Shown piece after piece: positions 8,502 through 18,067 of a stretch of DNA of 64,000 nt. The stretch is from positions 2,286,001-2,350,000 of the forward strand of contig NZ_CP118247.1 in NCBI RefSeq assembly GCF_028816475.1. The letters run 5' to 3'. Source of the DNA: Devosia rhodophyticola. GTDB lineage: Bacteria > Pseudomonadota > Alphaproteobacteria > Rhizobiales > Devosiaceae. Numbering within the stretch: position 1 is the stretch's first letter; each line of letters starts with the position of its first letter. The translations under genes were made by a program, and so were the position numbers. A model generated the notes under the pieces. That model searched no databases. It was not told where the DNA came from and saw only the letters and a list, made by a program, of their open reading frames with translations.

Positions 8502-10433
8502 TCAGTGCGACTTGCCCAAGGCGGCGAGCATTGATGCTTCGTCATAGCCGAGCGTTGAAAGCGCTGAGCTGACAATGCCAGCGCGATCCAGACCGGCATC
8601 GGCATACATGGTGGCCTGACTGCCATGTTCGACAAAAGTGTCGGGGATCATCAGCGGGCGGAAGCGCAGCTTGCCGTCGAGCAGGCCGTTGCTGGCCAAA
8701 AAGGTCGCCACATGGCTGCCGAAGCCACCAATCGAGCCTTCCTCGACGCTCAGGAGCACATCGTTATCCTGGGCCAGTTTGGCGATCATTTCTTCATCGA
8801 GCGGCTTCATGAACCGTGCATCGGCAATGGTCGGGTTCAGGCCCAAAGCGGCCAATCGTTCGGCGGCAGCTATCACCTCGGCCAAACGCGTGCCGTAGCT
8901 GAGAATGGCGATGGTTGAACCCTGCTGAATGATCCGACCCTTGCCGATTGGCAATATGGTGCCCCGCTGCGGTAGTTCGACGCCAGATCCTTCCCCACGC
9001 GGATAACGGAACGCGATGGGGCCGTTGTCGTAGGCGGTTGCCGTGGCGACCATGTGGCGCAGTTCGGCCTCGTCGGCAGCCGCCATATGGACCATGCCGG
9101 GGATGGCACCAAGGTAAGCAGCATCATAGTTGCCTGCATGGGTGGGGCCATCGGCGCCGACGTATCCGGCGCGGTCAATGGCAAAACGCACCGGCAAGTG
9201 CTGGATGGCTACATCATGGACCACCTGATCATAGGCGCGCTGAAGGAACGTTGAATAGATGGCGCAAAATGGGCGCATGCCTTCGGTAGCCATGCCAGCG
9301 GCAAAGGTGACGGCGTGCTGCTCGGCGATACCCACATCAAAAATGCGATCTGGAAAAATTTCGGCAAATTTATCGAGACCGGTTCCTGATGGCATGGCCG
9401 CGGTCACGGCAACAACACGGGGGTCATCCCTGGCCTCGTCAATCAGGCTCTGGGCGAAGACATTGGTATATGAAGGCGCGTTCGATGGCGCCTTGGCCTG
9501 TGCCCCGGTGATGACGTTGAATTTGGAGACGCCATGATATTTGTCGGCGGCATCTTCGGCGGGACCGTAGCCCTTGCCCTTTTTGGTCACCACATGGATG
9601 AGAATGGGCCCGGTATCAGCGTCGCGGACATTTTCGAGCACCGGCAAGAGATGATCGAGATTGTGCCCGTCGATGGGGCCGACGTAGTAAAAGCCCAGCT
9701 CCTCAAACAGCGTGCCACCAGTAAAAAAGCTACGGGCAAATTCCTCGGTGCGTCGGGCAGGCTCATATAGAAACTGCGGCAGTTTCTTGGTCATGGACTT
9801 GGCGGTTTCGCGCATGCCGCGATAGACCGGCCCCGAAACCAGTCGCGCCAGATAGGCGCTCAACGCGCCCGTGGGTGGGGCAATCGACATGTCGTTGTCG
9901 TTGAGAATGACAATGAGTTTGGCGTCCATGGCGCCGGCATTGTTCATGGCCTCATAGGCCATGCCAGCGGACATCGCGCCATCCCCGATAACGGCAACGA
10001 CATGGCGGGGAATCGCCTTGAGATCGCTGGCCACTGCCATGCCCAGACCGGCGGAAATCGAGGTTGACGAATGGCCAGCGCCAAACGGGTCGTATTTGCT
10101 TTCAGCGCGACGGGTGAACCCAGACAGTCCATCCTTTTGGCGCAGGGTGCGGATGCGATCGCGTCGACCGGTCAGGATCTTGTGCGGGTAGGCCTGATGG
10201 CCGACATCCCAGATAATCCGGTCGTGCGGCGTATCAAAAATGGCGTGCAGCGCCACGGTCAATTCAACCACGCCAAGTCCGGCACCCAGATGCCCACCAG
10301 TTACCGAGACCGCGTCGATCATTTCGCTACGCAACTCGTCGGCCAGCTGGGCTAACTTGTCACGAGGCAAGGCGCGCAGTTTGTCGGGCGTGTCAGCAGT
10401 GTCGAGCAGCGGTGTTTGTGGCTTGTCGGCCAA
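8502..10433 (-). CDS. dxs: 1-deoxy-D-xylulose-5-phosphate synthase
   Basis: Thiamine diphosphate enzyme that condenses pyruvate with glyceraldehyde 3-phosphate, the entry step of the MEP isoprenoid pathway. At 643 residues it is standard. Visible features are the N-terminal [34 protein letters not shown], the ThDP motif [18 protein letters not shown], and in the transketolase-like second half [14 protein letters not shown] and [15 protein letters not shown]. The predicted start is TTG, with AAAGGA about eight bases upstream, giving [16 protein letters not shown]. There is a separate transketolase in this window (near 45 kb); the [12 protein letters not shown] element and overall order mark this one as Dxs. 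Confidence 0.96.
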   Translation of the reverse strand: MADKPQTPLLDTADTPDKLRALPRDKLAQLADELRSEMIDAVSVTGGHLGAGLGVVELTVALHAIFDTPHDRIIWDVGHQAYPHKILTGRRDRIRTLRQKDGLSGFTRRAESKYDPFGAGHSSTSISAGLGMAVASDLKAIPRHVVAVIGDGAMSAGMAYEAMNNAGAMDAKLIVILNDNDMSIAPPTGALSAYLARLVSGPVYRGMRETAKSMTKKLPQFLYEPARRTEEFARSFFTGGTLFEELGFYYVGPIDGHNLDHLLPVLENVRDADTGPILIHVVTKKGKGYGPAEDAADKYHGVSKFNVITGAQAKAPSNAPSYTNVFAQSLIDEARDDPRVVAVTAAMPSGTGLDKFAEIFPDRIFDVGIAEQHAVTFAAGMATEGMRPFCAIYSTFLQRAYDQVVHDVAIQHLPVRFAIDRAGYVGADGPTHAGNYDAAYLGAIPGMVHMAAADEAELRHMVATATAYDNGPIAFRYPRGEGSGVELPQRGTILPIGKGRIIQQGSTIAILSYGTRLAEVIAAAERLAALGLNPTIADARFMKPLDEEMIAKLAQDNDVLLSVEEGSIGGFGSHVATFLASNGLLDGKLRFRPLMIPDTFVEHGSQATMYADAGLDRAGIVSSALSTLGYDEASMLAALGKSH

Positions 10434-10585
10434 GGCAATTGTCCTTTACGGGGGCGACGAAACGGGTGCGCCGAAACGCATTATCACCTGAGCGTCGACG
10501 CAATTAAGGCGCGGCGGGCTTAGACCAGCAATAGTGAGAGGGGACCGCCATTGCAACCACGATGCTGCAATCGCTCAAGGATTGA

Positions 10586-12253
10586 TCAGCGAAACGCGAC
10601 CGTCAGGGGGGCGTTGGTTACAAATTTTTCGTGGCTGAATGCGGGCGGCTCATCGCCAATGCCCATTTTGGTCACGTCGGCGCCCAGTTCCGTCTCGGGG
10701 CTGAAATCGGCTTCGTCGTGATCATAGATGACGGCGAAATGTTCTGACGTCATGACTACCGGGGTCAGGAAAACGTCGGCAATATGCTCGAGGTCGGGCG
10801 CAATCAGATCAACGGCGCGCGGTTGTCCGATGGTCCGCTTTGCCAGAGCGCGCGCGATCGGGGTTGCGGAAGTATCATCGGCAACAGCGCCCCAGGTCAG
10901 GTCAAACAGATTGGCCAAATCTCCCAATTGATTGCCGCCGCCCAGCGAGGCGGAACGAAGCCCACTTGCGCCGGTCAAGGTCAGCCGCGGCTTTGAGGCT
11001 TGCGTGGGGGCCGGTGCGAGGGAAGCTGTGTTGGTGCTGCGGTCGATGATCATTTCAACCGCACGTTGGGCGCCGGGTTCTGCTGGCGATGGTGCGTAAG
11101 CTGTCACGATGTTGGATGGATCGTTGGTCATCAGAACACGAGCTGCTGGAATTGGCGCGCCAATTTCGGCAAGCGCCGTCAATGCGGTTTGGCCGGTCTG
11201 GCCAGCGGGTAGTGCGGCGGCGGTTGCAACCAGCATGGCGTGGGATTTGATGGCCGGTTGCGGTGCGGATAGAGGCGCGCTTCCGACACTGGAGAAGGGG
11301 AAATCCGAGGGGTTTTGCACCGCTGCCACCTGCGTGATCTCGCCTAATCCCTGTGGCCGCATGAAGGGGGTCGGCGCTATGCGAGGCTGGTTTGTAGCGG
11401 CGGCAGTTTTGACGGGGGCGGCGTTTGGTGCGACATCAGCCTGATCCTCGGCCTCGTCGGCATTGTCACCAAAGAACAGATCCATCAGCGTGGTGCCCGA
11501 GTGTTTTGTCTCGGCGCTGGCAACAGCGGTCCGGCTGCTGCTTGAGCCGTTGCAGGGCACCATATGGCAGCGTTGCCACTGGGCCTGCGCATACTGGCGG
11601 CCGCTATTGGACAATGGCTTGCCGTCTGTTGGGACATGCAAAGTCTTGCCATCGGGGAAAACCTGCTTGAGCTGAGCGCGGGTCATCCGGGGCCATGCAC
11701 GCACGTTGCCGGTATCCAGATGTACAAATGGGCTGCCCGAGGTTGGATAATAGCCGACACCGCCAACCTGCTTTTTCATGGCAACGGCGCGCAATTTGGT
11801 CAGAGAGATACCCGGAATAAAGAAATCCATGGCATTGCCCTTGGTGTGCTGGGAATCCTTGGCAACACCAGATCCAGATCTGGAGCGCAGCATTTCATTG
11901 GTTGCCGGGGCGCGATAAGCCGAAACCACGTTAACCGGTTGGGTGGCACCAACATCCTGATAGACTTCCCAGATCAGATCAAACAGCGCCGGATCCATCT
12001 TGGTTGGCTCATTGCGGCGCCAATCGCGCAGGAAATAATTGAGCTGGCTCAGGCCTGAGGACACATACCGCCCATTGCGCTTGAAGACTATGCGGGCGGT
12101 TTCCTTGGTGTGGGTGTAGTATAGGTAGAGTGCGCGTTCGCTGGCAGCCTGAGCTGGCACAATGAATGCACCTAGCGACAGGGTAAAGCTCATGACTGCT
12201 GCGACCAGCAATCGCGCAAAATGAAACTGCCTCAAAGGTGATGTCCCCGTCAC
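10586..12253 (-). CDS. DUF882 / YcbK-like M15 family peptidase with long C-terminal extension
   Basis: Probable exported cell-wall peptidase-like protein. Residues 1-36 form a signal peptide ending in AQA. The conserved part, about residues 37-225, has the DUF882 hallmarks: LYYTHTKETARIVFKRNGRY, LRDWRRNEPTKMDP, VSAYRAPATNEMLR, SQHTKGNAMDFFI and the histidine motif FVHLDTGNVRAWP. These supply the Ser-x-His and Asp/His metal ligands of peptidase M15-like folds. The remaining 330 or so residues are Ala/Pro/Thr-rich and look disordered, which is long for the family. It starts with GTG. The next gene upstream on the same strand is an L,D-transpeptidase, fitting a role in peptidoglycan remodelling. 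Catalysis itself is inferred. Confidence 0.85.
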   Translation of the reverse strand: MTGTSPLRQFHFARLLVAAVMSFTLSLGAFIVPAQAASERALYLYYTHTKETARIVFKRNGRYVSSGLSQLNYFLRDWRRNEPTKMDPALFDLIWEVYQDVGATQPVNVVSAYRAPATNEMLRSRSGSGVAKDSQHTKGNAMDFFIPGISLTKLRAVAMKKQVGGVGYYPTSGSPFVHLDTGNVRAWPRMTRAQLKQVFPDGKTLHVPTDGKPLSNSGRQYAQAQWQRCHMVPCNGSSSSRTAVASAETKHSGTTLMDLFFGDNADEAEDQADVAPNAAPVKTAAATNQPRIAPTPFMRPQGLGEITQVAAVQNPSDFPFSSVGSAPLSAPQPAIKSHAMLVATAAALPAGQTGQTALTALAEIGAPIPAARVLMTNDPSNIVTAYAPSPAEPGAQRAVEMIIDRSTNTASLAPAPTQASKPRLTLTGASGLRSASLGGGNQLGDLANLFDLTWGAVADDTSATPIARALAKRTIGQPRAVDLIAPDLEHIADVFLTPVVMTSEHFAVIYDHDEADFSPETELGADVTKMGIGDEPPAFSHEKFVTNAPLTVAFR

Positions 12254-12294
12254 GCCAACATTACTCGCACTACCAATTCAATACTGGATAGATG

Positions 12295-12329
12295 TTAGCG
12301 TAATTTCGATTAGAACTTATTAACGCTAA
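12295..12329. promoter_or_regulatory. Inverted repeat upstream of the DUF882 gene
   Basis: TTAGCGT and ACGCTAA are perfect inverted copies separated by 21 bases, about 40 bases before the DUF882 gene start in an AT-rich 199-base spacer. The arrangement resembles a dyad bound by a dimeric regulator, but no factor can be named. Confidence 0.3.
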
Positions 12330-12452
12330 ACAGTGATGTTTTGACCCATTTTGGCCCGATGGCAAGTTCATAGGGGCAAAAATGGACGGAACCAAGGCGA
12401 ATTCGTTTAGATAAGGTAAACCAATCGGGTCGCAGGGCCGATGTTAGCGCTT

Positions 12453-14096
12453 CTATTTGTTAAGAGCGGCAATCAGCTTGGCATTGTGCCCATAAACATC
12501 GGCATAGGAAGTAACGGTGCCGTCAGGCTGCACGCGTAGCGTGAAGTAAGCGATGTGCACCGGGATGGTGTGTTCAGGATTGACCCAACGCTCGCTTGAG
12601 CCAAACATGGATGCAAGTGATGCGCCGCTGATGTTGGGTTCGTTTCTCATCAGGGCGTCGGCAAAATCCATTGGGTTCTGAACGCGAACGCATCCGTGGC
12701 TGTATGCGCGATAGCTACGCGAAAACAGTGACTTGGACGGGGTGTCATGCAGATAGACATCATGTTTGTTGGGGAACAGGAACTTGATCCGTCCCAAGGC
12801 GTTGCCGGCACCGGGGCGTTGGCGTACCCGGAAGGGGAAGCTGTTGCCCACCTCCGACCAATTGACCTGACTGGCGTTGATTACATTGCCCTTGTAAATC
12901 AGATCCATGTTCTGGCTGGCAATGTAGTTAGGATTGGCCAGCGTTTTGCCGGCGATTTCATTCTTGATGATCGAGGCGGGCACGTTCCAGTAGGGGTTAA
13001 CCACCACGTGTTTGATGTTGTTGGAGAAAATTGGCGTCGGATGCGCCTTGCTACCGACAACGACGCGGGTCGAATAAATCGACTTGCCACTTTGGTTGAT
13101 CGAAAGCCTATATTCAGGGACATTGACGAGCACGTTGAAATTACCGAGGTCGGTCGGCATCCAGCGCCAGCGTTCCATATTGGCAATGATATCGTCTCGT
13201 GTGACAGTCGGGCCGCCATTGAGGGCCGCAACTGTTGCCGGACCCGCGATGCCGTCGGAGGTCAGACCCTTGCTGGCCTGAAAATCCTTGACGGCTGAAA
13301 CAACCACCTTGTCGTAAACGGATGGGTCTTCCGCCGTCTCGGTCATTTCGAGGCGCTGGCGCAGCAGGGCAACGCGTGTGTCGCTCATGCCCAAACGCAG
13401 CGATGGGCCGCTGGGAATGTCGATTTTCTGGTTGTCGGCGTCAGCGTCAAAATCTGCCAGGGCAGCCTTGAGCTGCAGAAATTCGCGATGCCTGGGCTCA
13501 AATTTGGCCAATACGGTCTTTGGGTTCTGCCCCTTGGCGATGTCGAGAAGGAGTTTGGTTGCGTCGAGCGGTTTAGGCGCCATGTCAAGGTCGGACGATA
13601 TTGAACCAGGACGAATGCGACCATTGAGCAGATTGTCGGCATAGCGCACCAGGGCCGCCGAAAACGCGGTTTCAAGTGCCGCCATTTTGGCCGGATCACC
13701 GGTGGCCGCAACAACATCAAGATCAGGCGTCAGATAGTCCTTGGGACGCAGCCCCTCGTCGCCAGCGTCGGCAAATACCTTGATGATGGTTTCGGCGGTC
13801 GGCGAAAAGGAAAGGACGCCATCAGCGGACTGGGTCAGCCAGAGTGGCTCAAAGTGGCGTTCACCATAGAAAAAATAGAGCTTTTGGGCCTCATCATAAG
13901 CGGCGGTGTTGGACTTGGCGCCGTAATAGGCTGCAGATAGGCCGGATTTGATGGTGCGCGCCAGAGCGGTCTGAGGGGGTGCAATAACAATGCGTGTCAG
14001 GCTAGTGCTTGCAACTTTTATATCCTGAGCGGTGGCGGGAAAGGTTAGCCCCAGACAAACCGCACCAGCGAGCAGGCAGACCGAGAGCTTGTACAT
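12453..14096 (-). CDS. L,D-transpeptidase, YcbB/LdtD-like
   Basis: Exported enzyme that forms 3-3 crosslinks in peptidoglycan or attaches proteins to it. The 547-residue chain has a signal peptide (MYKLSVCLLAGAVCLGLTF, cleavage after ATA), an N-terminal helical domain, a peptidoglycan-binding domain near residues 250-290 (LRLGMSDTRVALLRQRL, DGIAGPATVAALN), and a C-terminal YkuD domain. The catalytic motif is clear: VYLHDTPSK, then YSHGCVRVQNP, with the nucleophile Cys and flanking His. The size and order match the large YcbB class rather than short ErfK proteins. A GGAG motif precedes the ATG. Downstream on the same strand is the DUF882 gene, a plausible functional partner. Confidence 0.93.
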   Translation of the reverse strand: MYKLSVCLLAGAVCLGLTFPATAQDIKVASTSLTRIVIAPPQTALARTIKSGLSAAYYGAKSNTAAYDEAQKLYFFYGERHFEPLWLTQSADGVLSFSPTAETIIKVFADAGDEGLRPKDYLTPDLDVVAATGDPAKMAALETAFSAALVRYADNLLNGRIRPGSISSDLDMAPKPLDATKLLLDIAKGQNPKTVLAKFEPRHREFLQLKAALADFDADADNQKIDIPSGPSLRLGMSDTRVALLRQRLEMTETAEDPSVYDKVVVSAVKDFQASKGLTSDGIAGPATVAALNGGPTVTRDDIIANMERWRWMPTDLGNFNVLVNVPEYRLSINQSGKSIYSTRVVVGSKAHPTPIFSNNIKHVVVNPYWNVPASIIKNEIAGKTLANPNYIASQNMDLIYKGNVINASQVNWSEVGNSFPFRVRQRPGAGNALGRIKFLFPNKHDVYLHDTPSKSLFSRSYRAYSHGCVRVQNPMDFADALMRNEPNISGASLASMFGSSERWVNPEHTIPVHIAYFTLRVQPDGTVTSYADVYGHNAKLIAALNK

Positions 14097-14273
14097 GAAT
14101 TCTCCACCTCAAGCGGACCCTAGTCCGCGACACCCGGCTCAATGCACACCGATTCAGAGCATTTTACCTACTCTGGAAAGGTTAACAGGTGCAATCGCTC
14201 GCAACTTTGTGAGTGGCCTGTGTGGCCCTGTTGCAACGGTTGGAGGCGAAGCTGTGGATATCCTTGCTCTGCT

Positions 14274-15764
14274 TCAGGCGGCGTCGCTTTGCGCCGTATC
14301 GGCCAATCCATACTCATGGAGCTTGCGGTAAAGCGTTGATCGACCAATCTTGAGCGCCCTTGCGACCCGAGACATGCGTCCCCCATAGTGGGCTATGGCA
14401 AATACAATGGCCTCCCTTTCGATTTCAGCCAGCGCGGTTACTTCCCCGCTATTGTCGAGGAAGCGATCGGGCTGAGGCTGGGTATCGGGAGGGTGCTGGG
14501 TGCGTGTGCGGGCAGGCGCATTGTCAATGTGGGTCGGGGATGCTGGTACGTTGATATTGTCAAGCGATCGCATTGCGTGATCGCGGCCAGCTGTGTGGGC
14601 GATTATCTGAGGAAAATCAATAGTTTCGAGATAAGCGCCATCCGAAAGGACAGTTGCACGATAGATGGTATTTTCAAGCTGTCGAATATTGCCAGGCCAA
14701 TCATAGGTCTGCAAAAGGGCCAGACCATCGGGTGAGACGCCCAAAATGCGCTTGCCGGTTTCGGCGGCAAATCGGGCGATGAAGTGAGCGACAAGTTCGG
14801 CAATGTCCTGCTTGCGCTCACGAAGGGGCGGCACATACACCGGGAATACATTGAGGCGGTAGTAGAGATCTTCGCGGAACTCGCCGCTTTTGGCCAAATT
14901 GAGCAGACGTCGATTTGTTGCCGAAATCAGGCGCACATTGACCCGCTCGGGTCGGGTCGCACCGATAGGCTCAACTTCCCCCTCCTGCAAGACGCGCAAG
15001 AGCTTGACCTGGATATCAAGCGGCAATTCGCCGATTTCGTCGAGAAACAGCGTGCCATTGTGGGCTTCGGCAAATTTGCCGCTCTGATCGGCGTGGGCAC
15101 CGGTAAAGGAGCCCTTCTTGTGGCCGAACAGCACGGATTCCACCAGATTGGGAGGGATTGCGCCGCAGTTGACTGTGATAAAGGGTTTGCCGGCGCGGTC
15201 GCCTGTGCCCTGGATGATGCGGGCGACCAGTTCCTTGCCGACGCCAGTTTCGCCTTCAACCAAGACCGGGATGGTGCTCTTGGCCGCCTTGGCGCAAAGG
15301 CTCAAGACTCGCGCCATAGCCGGGGCCTGCGCAATCATGTCGGCGGGGGTGAAGGTACCGCTTCGCCTGGAGCGCTCTGAACGGACTGCGGCTTCAAGCG
15401 TGTCGAGTTTGATGGCATTGCGCAGCGAGATAATCAGGCGCTCGGGCGCCACAGGTTTGACGAAATAGTCAGTTGCGCCCTGTCGCATGGCGGTAACGAC
15501 CGTTTCGAGGGAGGCGTGGGCGGTCTGGATGATGACTGGCGTTCGCAACCCTTCGCGCGCCATTGCTTCCATAACCGCCATACCATCAAGGTCGGGCATG
15601 ACAAGATCGAGGATCAACGCACCGATGGTGCTGTCATCGCGCAGGATGGATAGCGCCTGTTCACCGCCCGTTGCGGTCAGGGGTTTGAAGCCGGCGCGGT
15701 TGGCCACTTCGGCGGTGAGGCGCAATTGCACCGGATCATCGTCGACAATTAGAACGCGCGTCAT
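14274..15764 (-). CDS. Sigma-54-dependent response regulator (NtrC family)
   Basis: Transcription activator for sigma-54 promoters, with three domains in order. Residues 1-115 are a receiver domain (VLIVDDDPVQLRLTAEV, phospho-acceptor in LILDLVMPD). Residues about 135-370 are an AAA+ domain: Walker A VEGETGVGKELVAR, GHKKGSFTGAH (GSFTGA in place of the usual GAFTGA, an accepted variant), Walker B GTLFLDEIGELP. The C-terminus has a Fis-type helix-turn-helix (GRMSRVARALKIGRSTLYRKL). I prefer the ATG with AAGGGG five bases upstream over a GTG 30 bases earlier. No histidine kinase lies beside it, so its input signal and targets are unknown. An exact CtrA-type box lies 74 bases before the start. 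Confidence 0.92.
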   Translation of the reverse strand: MTRVLIVDDDPVQLRLTAEVANRAGFKPLTATGGEQALSILRDDSTIGALILDLVMPDLDGMAVMEAMAREGLRTPVIIQTAHASLETVVTAMRQGATDYFVKPVAPERLIISLRNAIKLDTLEAAVRSERSRRSGTFTPADMIAQAPAMARVLSLCAKAAKSTIPVLVEGETGVGKELVARIIQGTGDRAGKPFITVNCGAIPPNLVESVLFGHKKGSFTGAHADQSGKFAEAHNGTLFLDEIGELPLDIQVKLLRVLQEGEVEPIGATRPERVNVRLISATNRRLLNLAKSGEFREDLYYRLNVFPVYVPPLRERKQDIAELVAHFIARFAAETGKRILGVSPDGLALLQTYDWPGNIRQLENTIYRATVLSDGAYLETIDFPQIIAHTAGRDHAMRSLDNINVPASPTHIDNAPARTRTQHPPDTQPQPDRFLDNSGEVTALAEIEREAIVFAIAHYGGRMSRVARALKIGRSTLYRKLHEYGLADTAQSDAA

Positions 15765-15837
15765 CGGACCCCTTGATAAATTCTGGTCGTGCACGAATCG
15801 TGCTGTGCCGTTTTGGGATGATGATGAACAAAGGGCC

Positions 15838-15852
15838 TTAAGAGGGGATTAA
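15838..15852. promoter_or_regulatory. Candidate CtrA-binding site upstream of the sigma-54 regulator gene
   Basis: TTAAGAGGGGATTAA fits the alphaproteobacterial CtrA consensus TTAA-N7-TTAA exactly. It sits in the 192-base divergent spacer between the response regulator gene and pepF. Either gene could be the target. Binding is inferred from pattern alone. Confidence 0.5.
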
Positions 15853-15956
15853 TCATGCGAGACAATGGCGTAGAGGTGTGAGAATTTGCCAGCCTTGGCA
15901 GAGGCGCTGAGGCTGTCTATTGTCCGGCACAATTTCCAGCCGTCAAGGAGCGCCCT

Positions 15957-17783
15957 ATGATCAATTTTGCTCAAGCCAGTCAATCTGCGATCCCCGAGGG
16001 GCAGGACACCATTGGCAAACTGCCGGTATGGGATCTAAGCGATCTCTATTCAGGCCGGGACAGTGCCCAGTTCAAGGCAGACCTTGAAAAAGCGGCGGCG
16101 GATGCGGCCGATTTTGAAGAGAAATATAAGGGCAAGCTTGTCGCGTTGACCAAATCGGGCAAGCTGATCGAGGCGATTGAAGCGACCGAAGCGCTGGGAG
16201 ATTTGTCGGGCAAGATCGGCTCCTTTGCCTTTTTGCAATATGCCCAGAATGCAACGGATCAGGATCGTGCCAAATTCATGGGGGACGTCAATGAGGCGTT
16301 GACCAAGCTTTCCACCAGGGTTTTGTTTTTTGAGCTGGAGCTCAATCGTATCGAAGACGCCGTGCTTGAAGAGGCGTTCAAGAGTGATGCTGCGCTAGCG
16401 CGTTACCGGCCATGGTTTGACGAGTTGCGCAAGGCCAAACCGTATCAGCTTGAAGACCGGGTCGAGGAATTGTTCCACGACAAGTCGACCACCGGCTTTT
16501 CTGCCTGGAACCGGCTCTATGATGAAACATTGGCGGCGCTGGCGCTGGACGTCGACGGGGAAACGCTCAGCCTTGAGGCAACGCTGCATCGACTTTCGGA
16601 TCGTGATGCCAAAAAACGCGAAACCGCGTTCAAGGCCGTCTCCAGAATATTGCAGGACAATGCACGACTATTGACCCACATCACCAATGTTCTGGCCAAG
16701 GACAAGGAGATTTCGGATCGCTGGCGCGGCTATGGCGATATCGCTGACAGCCGCCATTTGGCCAATTCGGTTGAGCGTGAAGTTGTTGATGCGCTCCAGA
16801 GCGCGGTACGCGAAGCCTACCCGCGTTTGTCGCACCGTTACTACAAGATGAAAGCCAAATGGTTTGGGCAGGACAAGCTCAATGCCTGGGATCGAAATGC
16901 ACCGTTGCCGACAGCAGACGAGCGCGTTTTTGACTGGGAAACCGCCAAGTCGACAGTTTTGGATGCCTATGGGCAATTTTCGCCAAAACTGGCCGAACTG
17001 GCCCAGCCATTTTTTGATAGCGGCTGGATCGATGCGCCGACCGGCAAGGGTAAATTGTCGGGTGCCTTTGCTCATCCGACGGTCCCCAGCGCCCATCCTT
17101 ATTTGATGCTCAACTACATGGGGCGGGCTCGTGATGTGATGACTTTGGCCCATGAGTTGGGCCATGGTGTGCACCAGCGTCTGGCAGCGGCGCAGGGGCC
17201 TTTGTTGGCCAACACGCCGCTCACGCTGGCGGAAACGGCGAGTGTTTTTGGCGAAATGCTGACGTTCCGGTCAATCCTGAACAAGACCACTGACAAGAAA
17301 CAGCGGTTCGCCCTGCTGTCGTCCAAGGTTGAGGACATGCTCAATACCGTCGTGCGCCAGATCGCCTTTTATACCTTTGAGCGCAAGGTTCATCTGGCCC
17401 GACGCGATGGCGAACTGCGCACCGAAGAAATCAACGCCCTCTGGATGGAAGTGCAGCGGGAAAGTCTGGGTGATGCCATTGAGCTCAACGAGGGATATGA
17501 CATTTTCTGGAGCTATATCCCCCATTTCATCCATTCCCCGTTTTATGTCTACGCCTATGCGTTTGGCGACTGCCTTGTGAACTCGCTCTATGCACAGTAT
17601 GAAAAAGCAGCGGATGGCTTTGCCGAACGTTACTTTGATCTGCTAAAGGCGGGTGGGTCCAAGCATCACTCCGAACTGCTGGCACCGTTTGGTCTTGATG
17701 CAAAGGACCCGCAGTTCTGGTCGCTCGGCCTGTCGATGATCGAGGGATTGATCGATGAACTTGAAGCAACCAGCGATGCGTAA
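15957..17783 (+). CDS. pepF: Oligoendopeptidase F (M3 family metallopeptidase)
   Basis: Cytoplasmic zinc peptidase that degrades short peptides. At 608 residues it is typical of the PepF group of peptidase family M3. The zinc motif HELGH lies at residues 399-403 (in TLAHELGHGVHQRLA), with the downstream glutamate ligand in TLAETASVFGEMLT. The N-terminal helical region (WDLSDLYSG near residue 25, then GKIGSFAFLQYAQNA) is also family-typical. A strong AAGGAG precedes the ATG. It stands alone: divergent from the sigma-54 regulator and followed by the short oxidase subunit gene. It could help recycle peptides brought in by the Opp importer; that link is inference. Confidence 0.95.
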   Translation: MINFAQASQSAIPEGQDTIGKLPVWDLSDLYSGRDSAQFKADLEKAAADAADFEEKYKGKLVALTKSGKLIEAIEATEALGDLSGKIGSFAFLQYAQNATDQDRAKFMGDVNEALTKLSTRVLFFELELNRIEDAVLEEAFKSDAALARYRPWFDELRKAKPYQLEDRVEELFHDKSTTGFSAWNRLYDETLAALALDVDGETLSLEATLHRLSDRDAKKRETAFKAVSRILQDNARLLTHITNVLAKDKEISDRWRGYGDIADSRHLANSVEREVVDALQSAVREAYPRLSHRYYKMKAKWFGQDKLNAWDRNAPLPTADERVFDWETAKSTVLDAYGQFSPKLAELAQPFFDSGWIDAPTGKGKLSGAFAHPTVPSAHPYLMLNYMGRARDVMTLAHELGHGVHQRLAAAQGPLLANTPLTLAETASVFGEMLTFRSILNKTTDKKQRFALLSSKVEDMLNTVVRQIAFYTFERKVHLARRDGELRTEEINALWMEVQRESLGDAIELNEGYDIFWSYIPHFIHSPFYVYAYAFGDCLVNSLYAQYEKAADGFAERYFDLLKAGGSKHHSELLAPFGLDAKDPQFWSLGLSMIEGLIDELEATSDA

Positions 17784-17848
17784 AACCCGCAGAACCAGCT
17801 TTGGGGCTGCCGGGTTAGACTAAAGACGAATATAAATTTGAGGACAAA

Positions 17849-18010
17849 ATGGCCAACAACCACGAACCACTCCCCCCCATGGTTCACGAAAGCGCAATGG
17901 ACTACAAGCAGCACGAACAGACCTACAATGGGTTTGTGACGCTGGTTAAGTATTCGATCATCACTACGGCTGTCGTCGTGGTGATCCTCTATTTCTGGGT
18001 TCAGCCCTAA
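17849..18010 (+). CDS. aa3-type cytochrome c oxidase subunit IV
   Basis: Small one-helix membrane subunit of the aa3 terminal oxidase. The 53-residue product has a soluble N-terminal part with DYKQHEQTYNGFV, the recognisable family motif, then a single membrane helix (residues about 35-50, rich in Val and Ile) ending FWVQP. The family name is based on the Paracoccus/Rhodobacter oxidase subunit; its role there is minor. It lies just upstream of the pnt genes, an arrangement seen in other Alphaproteobacteria, and may share their transcript. AGGAC lies only about three bases before the ATG, so the ribosome site is weak. Confidence 0.88.
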   Translation: MANNHEPLPPMVHESAMDYKQHEQTYNGFVTLVKYSIITTAVVVVILYFWVQP

Positions 18011-18067
18011 GCGCTGAGACAGATAAAACCCAGGGCCTGCCGTCCGGCAGGCGGGCAGGAGACGTTC

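Noticed and set aside
12747..13298. A 183-codon plus-strand frame opposite the L,D-transpeptidase gene
   Set aside because: Pure antisense shadow of a well-supported gene, without signal, domain or ribosome site.
15917..15945. Possible sigma-54 promoter (GGCAC...GC) upstream of pepF
   Set aside because: The spacing between GG and GC is 11 rather than 10, and the rest of the consensus is missing.
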